In this document: in pieces, positions 57,313 to 64,000 of the stretch | How positions within the stretch are numbered: the first letter of the stretch is position 1 | Layout of the letters: the number at the start of each line of letters is the position of its first letter | Assembly: GCA_009809945.1 (NCBI GenBank) | Contig: WTPW01000925.1 | Location: 90,261-154,260 of the forward strand | Source: Gigaspora margarita | Taxonomy: Eukaryota > Glomeromycota > Glomeromycetes > Diversisporales > Gigasporaceae | DNA: 64,000 nucleotides | Direction of reading: 5' to 3' | Translations under genes and position numbers: made by a program | Notes under the pieces: model-generated | The model's input: the letters and a program-made list of their open reading frames with translations, nothing else | What the model was told of the DNA's origin: nothing | Database searches by the model: none

Positions 57313-58096
57313 TTACAAAAATTCTTTAATTTCTTTTTGTTCATCAGTTAAATTATTGTCCATTACAACATGGCTGTATTTTATCACTAAATTGCCGCTT
57401 GCATTTAGGCAGATATCCACAATGTCTTCTCTTTTCATTCGAGCTAGCAATTCTGCAAGAGGATTAGATTTTTTAACCTCTGTGGTTGTTCAACCAGATA
57501 ACTAACTACTGAAAACTATAGTGAAAGACAATAAACTGAGATACTATGATTTTACGTTCTATCACAATGTATTTATTGTAACAGATTAAATAAAAACCAA
57601 ATAAATTTCAATTTAAAAATAATGGTCTTTCTCATATTATCAAATTTATCATTTATATACATACTATAATTTCAAGATTACTAGCAGCTTTACGAATTGT
57701 CTCTTTAACACTTTCTGAACTATTTGATATATTGTCACTTGGCACTTTTTTATCTTTTCTTGAATTTCCGATACATGTTTTTTTTCTTATCATATATTAT
57801 GATATTTGTTAGCAAAAAATTAAAAAATTGATATTTTTCTGGTTTCTCGATCCTTATAGCCTTTTTCTTTCTGCTAGGCTAGTAATTTATTAAATTCTCC
57901 TTCCGGAAACTCAACCTTTTTTTTTAAATAAAAATGAATTAACTCCTCAGGGATGCCCTTGGTATCATACCAAAAAAATATATTTTGAACCATAATATGT
58001 CATTGCAGCTCTACATGTTTCAAGCATTTTGAATAAATATTTAGAATTAATCAGGCATCCAGTTCTTTTGGACCCATCACAGTTGCCATTTTTCAT
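57313..58096 (-). pseudogene. Unrecognised gene, convergent with the Snu114 remnant
   Basis: The last exon (57313-57477, after a 'cacagag' acceptor) reads VKKSNPLAELLARMKREDIV... and ends ...LTDEQKEIKEFL-stop. The exon before it ends at a GTATGT donor at 57664 and carries ...SESVKETIRKAASNLEII, joining in phase 0. Farther upstream a segment starts at ATG 58094-58096 (MKNGNCDGSKRTGCLINSKY...) and continues, after a stop and a frame change near 57970, as KGIPEELIHFYLKKKVEFPE... with another stop (TAG) at about 57875. Amino-acid composition and splice signals say this was a real gene. The frame breaks say this copy is damaged, unless introns are missed. No domain is recognised. Confidence 0.5.
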
Positions 58097-59267
58097 GTTG
58101 TTAGTTGCGCTAGGCTATTATTGTGATTTAGCTGAATCGCATAATGTTAAATAAATTTGGTATTGTACTAAAATTAAACTTGGAAAAAAAACAAAATAAA
58201 AAAAAAAGTGACTTTAACCATTTTTGTAACGTTCTTTGTTCATGTATGGTACCGTTTATTATTTAAAAAAATTATTGAAAGTAGAAAATGCTAATAAGTG
58301 ATCAAGTGTAAAAAAAAAAAAAACCTTTTGAGATGTGTTTCATCTTTAATAATATACCTTTTGATATGTGTATAATGATAAAAAGAGTATCCAAGAGTAT
58401 ACGTATGTACAAATTTATTTAATTCAAAATTTGTTATACATGAAAAATTATTCTTTTTAGTAAAACATATAGTACAAAATTATATATTCGATAGATCATA
58501 ATAAAATCAAATCATAATGATATTATATTAGACCAAAATTTTAATAAAATGCATGTAGCGGATATGCCTTATCAGAGTATGCAAATAAGTATTAGCATTC
58601 TTTGAATACTGTAGTTTATTTCTTAATATGATTCACCTGTAAAAAATTATTTAATTACAAATAGTGAATCTTTAAATATGGTATATAAATTCTAGTAAAT
58701 TTGCTTGAAACATATGAAATGCATTTTCTGAAATGCTCTTGTTAGGCATGTCTTTTAAATGGCACTTCAAGAACACCCTTTTGAAAGTCTTTCTTCTTGT
58801 TCTTTGAAAACTCACCTGAAAGATTTTTCTTAAATATTTTTTGAAACATGTTAACAGCTATCCTACCTTTTTAGTGTATTGAAAGTGCATCAGGGATAGA
58901 TCAAGGATAACTCAGATTTGCATAAGGAGAACATCTTCCTGCATTGCAAATACAAAGTAAAGTTTCAAAATATATGGAACTTTATATTCAAAATACAGGG
59001 AAATGCTCTTTTTATATAAATTTGGGTTATTCTTGACATACCTCTAATGCACTTTTGATGTACTAAACAAGGTAAAGCAGCTGTTAAAAATTGAAAAAGA
59101 CTTTTGCTTTTCCAAAGTATTTAATTTAGTAGTTAGTTGAATTTATTATAAATAAAACATTTGTTAGACTTCTATTCAAAATTATACTATCTCAAATTAT
59201 TAGTTACAAATACTTACTATCAAAGCCCTTTTAATAAATCTATTTTTATAATCAATTTCTATCAGCT
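58097..59267. other. Intergenic AT-rich DNA
   Basis: Upstream of both the minus-strand gene and the plus-strand pseudogene at 59268. 58730-59060 contains an internal inverted phrase ('gaaatgcattttctgaaatgctcttg' / 'caggga...aaatgctcttttta'). No gene is seen. Confidence 0.4.
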
Positions 59268-60062
59268 ATGAACAGTTATTATTCAGATTCAGATGTAACT
59301 TTGATTGCTGATCAAAATATGGATAATTATTCTGAATATCTTGAAAAAACTATAATTATAAATCAAAATATGAATAATTATTGTTCTAGACTTGAGAACC
59401 CAGAAAAAAATTAGATTATGAATCAGAATGATCAAGCATTTGCATATGATTATTTGGCTGCAACAAAAGTAAGAAGTTTGTTAGAAGATCAAATAATAGA
59501 AAATAAAGAAGGTGATGTTGAAAATATATTACTTGAGGATAAAGATAATAAGAGTTATGAAATTCCAGAAGTTAAAATATTGAAATGGTCATCCTGTATT
59601 ATTTTTGATAATTTAAATAGAGAGATTAAGCATTGCAATTCAACAACTAAGTTAGTATCATTATCTCAGTTAATTGGAACTTAGAAAATAGAAATAACTC
59701 CAGAAGAAAATTCAGATATAACTAAGTTAAAAGTTTGTTCAAGTCATTTCAATTTTAATAATAGCAAACTTCACTCATCTAGTACTAAACAAAGAAAAAA
59801 AACTAGTAAAAGTATAATTCATATAAAAAAATATTTACTTTGTAACAAATACAAAAGGTTCTTTAGTAGAGGTAATGATTGTGTAGAACATTGCTAGAAT
59901 ATATGTGGAAAAGATATTCAAGTACCATGCCTTGGTTTTAAATCATGTCCAGCTTTTCAAATAATTCCAAATATTACTTCAAGAGTTACTAATAATAAAC
60001 GTATTAGATATATTTGTACAAATTGTTTTAAAAACAATAGTGGACATCTTTATATACGTTAA
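59268..60062 (+). pseudogene. Cys-rich lineage-specific protein, N-terminal half, with three in-frame TAG codons
   Basis: One frame of 264 codons runs from ATG 59268 to TAA 60060-60062 and is interrupted only by three TAG codons (59412, 59682, about 59895), with no frameshift. After an acidic, Asn-rich first half, a Cys-rich part begins near residue 195: CNKYKRFF, then CVEHC, NICGKD..CLGFKSCPAF and RYICTNCFKN. This looks like a zinc-binding module. I believe similar proteins are numerous in Rhizophagus and Gigaspora, possibly linked to transposons, but that is memory only. The C-terminal half appears to be at 62179-62925, beyond a 2.1-kb insertion. Function unknown. Confidence 0.55.
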
Positions 60063-60064
60063 AA

Positions 60065-60290
60065 TTAAAGCTGCAAACATTTAAAATCTTGAGGGGTTGC
60101 TACCCTCAGCACAACTACTATAGCATACGGTACATTTTCCGTATAAGTAGAAGTACTGCATGCCGTATAAATGCATAAATGCCGTAAGTAGTATAAATGC
60201 CGTATGCCGTATAAAATGCTGTATGCCGTGTAAATGCTGTATGCCGTATAAATAACTATATAAGTAGAACTTTTGACCCGGGTCAATCAA
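60065..60290. repeat. ATGCCGTATAAATG repeat tract
   Basis: Irregular repeats of 'atgccgtataaatg', 'gctgtatgccgtgtaa' and variants make two overlapping minus-strand ORFs (60065-60290) that are not genes. Similar 'tacggcat' words resume at 61900-62000, so the two tracts may flank one inserted block. Confidence 0.6.
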
Positions 60291-60317
60291 GTTTTTACGT
60301 CAATTTATTTTGCTTTT

Positions 60318-60618
60318 TGGGAGGAGGCAATCCTTATAGACTGTGGTTTTCTACTGGCGATACCATTTGGTGTTGTTTAAATTTTAAAATAACACTATTC
60401 TATACTAAAAATGTATAAATCTAGGTAGTTATTGACAAGCTTTTTAGTTTTTTCATTTTATAATATGCAAATCACAGTATATAGTTTAAGGCATTGCATT
60501 TCGAAATTTAGAAGGCATTTTATATCCTTATATTGGACTGAGGTCACAAAGTGGATCTATAGAAGTAAATTTTGGTAGCAGAAAATTGAAATTTGCAGGT
60601 AGTGCTGAAAAGTTATAA
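60318..60618 (+). pseudogene. SPRY-domain remnant
   Basis: SPRY domains are beta-sandwich protein-binding modules. 60350-60400 reads STGDTIWCCLNFK followed by LFYTKN, the usual STGDxIGCxxN..FxTKN signature with Gly replaced by Trp. After a possible intron starting near 60424, 60490-60618 reads GIAFRNLEGILYPYIGLRSQ and ends VEVNFG-like (IEVNFGSRKLKF) before a TAA. Only the C-terminal half of the domain is present and stops break the first block, so it is a fragment. Confidence 0.65.
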
Positions 60619-60769
60619 AGTGTATTTTTGTTTGATTTGTAATTTAATACTGTAATTCTTTGTAAACTAGCGACTACTACAGTACTAGTAATGATATGGA
60701 TGATAAATTATTGAAAAATAAGTTGATCGCTACATTTAATATGTGGATTAATACGATGAATATATATAT

Positions 60770-60915
60770 ACTTGAAGATTTAGAAAATTTATTGAAAATC
60801 AAACAAGATACTGCTGCTCTTAAATTTCGAAGATGCAAATATTGATCTAACGAAATTGATTGATATTGAACCAAACAACAAATTTGTACTAAGATATCGA
60901 TACTTCAATAAATAC
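60770..60915 (+). pseudogene. TPR-repeat remnant
   Basis: Two partial repeats are visible: LEDLENLLKIKQDTAALKFR and, in a shifted frame, IDLTKLIDIEPNNKFVLRYR. They resemble tetratricopeptide units of the IEPNN-x-F-x-LRYRG type that I associate with large Rhizophagus TPR families. A frameshift separates them. The minus-strand ORF 60677-60874 is antisense. Confidence 0.55.
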
Positions 60916-60922
60916 ATTTTAA

Positions 60923-61141
60923 ATAGATGAAACACTTATTGGAGGCTCAAATCTTAACAGACATGAAGATAAAAAGATTCCAAGATGCCAAGGTCATAGT
61001 GCAGTTGATAAAACTTCAGTCTTTGGAGTATTACAAAGTAATAGTTACTTAATTGCCCAAGATTCCCTGATGTTAAAATGAAAGCTTTAGTGCCAATAAT
61101 AGAGAAAATATTAAAAAAGATGTAACTTTGGCAATACTTTA
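60923..61141 (+). pseudogene. Merlin-type (IS1595/ISXO2-like DDE) transposase fragment
   Basis: Starting near 60923 the frame reads IDETLIGGSNLNRHEDKKIP, then CQGHSAVDKTSVFGVLQSNS and YLIAQ. A one-base shift at about 61050 follows, then FPDVKMKALVPIIEKILKK. The (I)DET-x-IGG start of the catalytic core, the KT-x-VFG strand and the PDVK-x-x-x-L-x-PII segment are the layout of ISXO2-like/Merlin transposases. It contains the first catalytic Asp and lacks the rest. Terminal repeats were not found. The minus-strand ORF 60954-61145 is antisense. Confidence 0.7.
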
Positions 61142-61605
61142 ACAAATAAATTTAACTTAGACAACACCAAGTGTCTCGACTTCTTCTTTATAGACTTTAC
61201 AAATATTCAGACATTGTTATAGCAACAGTTAGCTAACATTAAATTTTGCATGCATAATAATAATACTTAAAAAATGTCGTGTATATACTACCAAGAGATG
61301 AAATTGCACTATAATAATGTCTTCGATCATTTATTGATCCTATGCCCCTTTCTAAATCACTAAATAACATCATTAACTTCAAACAAAACCAATGTGAATA
61401 CTAAAAAGTTTTTTTTTATTAATAAAAAAAAAATAAATAAATAAAAATGAAATTGCTCCGTTAACATAAAAAATAAATAATGGCAAGTTTTATCTGGGAT
61501 TTGCAACGTAAAGCTATTCAGTTTTGGCTAATCAGCACCTGATTTTTTTTAGTGAAATGACAACAGTATACAACACCAATACAATACCAATTACTACATA
61601 CTATA
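61142..61605. other. Spacer inside the mosaic
   Basis: AT-rich, with a T-run and A-runs at 61405-61445. No gene signal. The ORF 61524-61712 runs into the MITE and is incidental. Confidence 0.4.
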
Positions 61606-61613
61606 CCTATTAC

Positions 61614-61892
61614 CAGTGTTGTACGTTTTGGCTGTCTACAGCCTTTTTTGGCTTGTCCACGTCCAAAATTGTCCAACCGTCCAAGACTGTCCAAAGCTTG
61701 TCCAGGCTTTAATAATTAATAAATCTATCTAATAAATATATAACTATATATTTTTTTAGGTGCTGAACACATTACAGTTAAAATTAAAATAGGTTATATT
61801 AATAAAATTTTAAGTAATTTTACTTTATTTAATTGTCCAAATTGTCCAAAATTGTCCAAATCATTGTCCAAAGCTGTCCCGTGACAACACTG
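61614..61892. mobile_element. hAT-like MITE, CAGTGTTGT family, copy 4
   Basis: Perfect octamer TSD cctattac (61606-61613 and 61893-61900). Ends CAGTGTTGTACGTTTTGGC and CCGTGACAACACTG. 279 bp, same orientation as copies 1 and 2. Confidence 0.9.
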
Positions 61893-62178
61893 CCTATTAC
61901 GACACTTACGGCTTACTACTTTATTGCTACATACGGCATAATGGCAACATGGCCTAAAGGTAGTATGGTCTTTACGTCATAGCCGTAACGCTGTATGTAG
62001 TTACTACCCTAAGAAATGTTTGTAGCTTTAGTTATAATTCAGAAAATGCATCTATAACATATATTGATAATGGATTACAAATAATGATACTAACCATGTT
62101 TTAAGACCTTTTTCAAATTAGCTATCAAATCTTTCATATTCTCAAAATAAGAACAGAAAAGAAAAAGTATTATGGCAT

Positions 62179-62925
62179 ATGATAAAATTATTAGAGCCTT
62201 CAAATTCAAGTTCTTTATCTTCTACTAATACAGAGCATAATTTACCTAGTTCATTGCTTGTAAAAATAGCTATGAAAATTAATAAACTTGAAAATTATTC
62301 ATTTATAGATAAAATGTATGCAAAAGCAGAAGAATGCAAACAATTTGAAGAAATGCTAGAGGAGTCAATATGTGATTCATGTGATGAAATTAAAAAAAAC
62401 TGTAATAAACTAGAAAATCTATTATTATTAAATGAATATTATAATAGTTTTCCTTTAGCTCTTACTAGTTTTTTTGATAGATTAATCGAATCTATTAAGC
62501 AACAAAAATATGCAGTAAGAGAAAAGACAAAAAATAGCATAGAAAAGCATCATCAAAATTTGATACAAGTTCTATAAAAAAAATTACATCATTTCTTGCA
62601 TCTAATTATTCTGACAATAGCATTCCGTTCATAGAAAATATGGCTTACCTATACTATGTCTTCTTTGTACAAAAAACCCTAGTTAATATCTTCTTTGCAA
62701 GCAATTTTATGTGCAGTGCATATTACATTTCATATATAGAAATATGAAACAAAATTGAAAAAAGAGCGTATTAAAAAAACAAATCTATTAAAAAGATTAA
62801 TAAAAGGTTCCAATATATAGAATGTTGCAGTTATTGATAATATTGATTTTAAAAATATTGTTTTTAAATATAGAACTAGAATTGCACATGTAGGCAGCTT
62901 TGCCACCATATTTTGGTATATAATG
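62179..62925 (+). pseudogene. C-terminal half of the Cys-rich lineage-specific protein
   Basis: The frame 62179-62577 encodes 132 residues, mainly helical, with a CxxC-containing stretch (EESICDSCDEIKKNCNKLE) and EYYNSFPLALTSFFDRLIES. A frameshift at the TAA continues as ITSFLASNYSDNSIPFIENM. Later, at 62808-62910, GSNI-TAG-NVAVIDNIDFKN follows. The first ATG at 62179 is internal to the real protein. Together with 59268-60062 this resembles one large protein family I recall from Glomeromycotina. The split by about 2.1 kb of foreign sequence, together with the stops, makes it dead here. Function unknown. Confidence 0.5.
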
Positions 62926-64000
62926 TAGAATTTTTTAATAAAAGTTTTAAATTAGATATTTATATATTATGTGAATTATAATATCTGATATGGTATATGT
63001 ATTTCTTGATAAATATAATAAAGGTTATATTGTGCAGGATTTGATTTTTAGTTCTTGTTGTAGTTTTGTTAAATGTTTTGGTTTTATTGTTAAATTTTAT
63101 TGTTTATTGTTATTGTTATCATTGGCAAATTTTATATATAGATATATATCGATTACTAACTGATAAGATATATATCGATGATCAATACCCCTGCCGATTA
63201 TTATCGATAGTGATAGTAATCGATATATATCTGATTAATCGATATATATCTACTAGATATATATCGATTAATCAGATATATATCAATAATCAACACCCGT
63301 GCTGATTATTATCAATAGTGATAGTAATCGATATATATCTAATATGATATCAATTAATAATTATTATCTTCACATAATCATGCTCGCAAGGTTTCACAAT
63401 TTATTATAAATTTTATTTTTTTTATTTATTATTATCATATATTATATTTTAAATTAAATAATCAATATTTGCAAGTTTTCGCAATTTAATATAAAAATTA
63501 TTTATTTATTATTATTATATATTATATTATGTTACATATTTTTATTATATATTATTATAAAAAAAAAATGAAAAACCAAAAAAAACCCTCTGAAAAAAAA
63601 TAACAAAAAAAACAAAAACAAAAAAATAGTAATAATTTTTAACTACTTTCACACTTCATTACATCTACTATTATATTCGCTCATATTCACTACTTCTTGC
63701 AAAGTGCCGGAGAAGTTAGAGTTGTTGTTCTTGTAAGTACCAGAAAGTCAGATCGTTTTCTTGCAAAGTTTCGAAAAAAGTCAGAAATAAATAAAATAAA
63801 ATTAAAAAAATAAGTAAAAAAAAAGAAAAACAAACAAAAAACAAAAATGTAAGCAAACTAAATAAAAAAAAAACAAAGCCCCAAATCTCTATTTCCCTGA
63901 AGTAAGAGTTCGTTTCTTGCAATTCAGAAATTGTTGAAGGTTTTCACAATGTGCTGGAATAATAAAAAATAAAAATTAAAGAAATAAGTAAAAAGAAAAC
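62926..64000. repeat. AT-rich end region with an ATATATCGAT repeat
   Basis: 63125-63345 carries two 105-bp copies (near 63197 and 63303) of a block containing 'gattattatcgatagtgata' and many ATATATCGAT words in both orientations. It yields the spurious ORF 63066-63305. 63389 and 63468 repeat the 'tttcacaatttaatataaa' word seen at 54865. 63570-64000 is A-rich low complexity with no gene. Confidence 0.5.

Noticed and set aside
60065..60290. Two overlapping 69-73-codon minus-strand ORFs
   Set aside because: Products of the 'atgccgtataaatg' repeat tract.
63066..63305. 79-codon ORF
   Set aside because: Translation of the ATATATCGAT repeat.

Overview
The window is extremely AT-rich eukaryotic DNA with small GT-AG introns, few intact genes and a very heavy load of transposon debris. 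Several protein fragments look like families I associate with arbuscular mycorrhizal fungi (Glomeromycotina, Rhizophagus/Gigaspora type): a kinase tail with an HSQ-x-IYTSR-type motif, TPR blocks with the EPNN-x-F-x-LRYR signature, a LINE with a C-terminal RNase H, and a Cys-rich lineage-expanded family. That assignment is recognition from memory, not a search. Two assembly gaps (24523-24887 and 52649-53252) and scattered single N bases indicate a draft scaffold.

One gene looks intact: a five-exon lipase-fold gene at 24930-27152. It is related to the zinc-containing Geobacillus/staphylococcal-type lipases (family I.5). The residues aligned with the catalytic Ser and His are replaced, while the catalytic Asp and all four zinc ligands appear to remain, so I read it as a pseudolipase. 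Around it (20.4-24.5 kb) lies low-repeat DNA with exon-like pieces on both strands that I cannot join into a named protein.

The other protein-like material is broken. It includes a 5'-truncated LINE (1.7-4.2 kb); a protein-kinase tail followed by a six-copy tandem array of terminal exons (34.8-37.1 kb, minus strand); a decayed spliceosomal GTPase Snu114/EFTUD2 copy (56.2-57.1 kb); an unrecognised minus-strand gene convergent with it (57.3-58.1 kb); and a mosaic at 59.3-63 kb. That mosaic holds two halves of a Cys-rich lineage-specific protein separated by SPRY, TPR and Merlin-type (IS1595/ISXO2-like) transposase remnants.

Most of the rest is non-autonomous transposons whose boundaries can be set from target-site duplications (TSDs). 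At least six families have 8-bp TSDs (hAT-like), two have TAA/TTA TSDs (PIF/Harbinger-like), and several are flanked by TA (Tc1/mariner-like). There are three tRNA-headed SINEs (8.0, 32.2 and 39.2 kb) plus a fourth one, split by insertions, at 43.9 kb, and a poly(A) retrocopy at 4.7 kb. Elements are repeatedly inserted into one another. The deepest nests are at 14.9-17.0 kb, 41.5-43.8 kb, 43.9-45.4 kb and 47.0-51.0 kb. A recurring hairpin module around GGTACCATTCG is shared between the Harbinger-like elements and otherwise unrelated loci.
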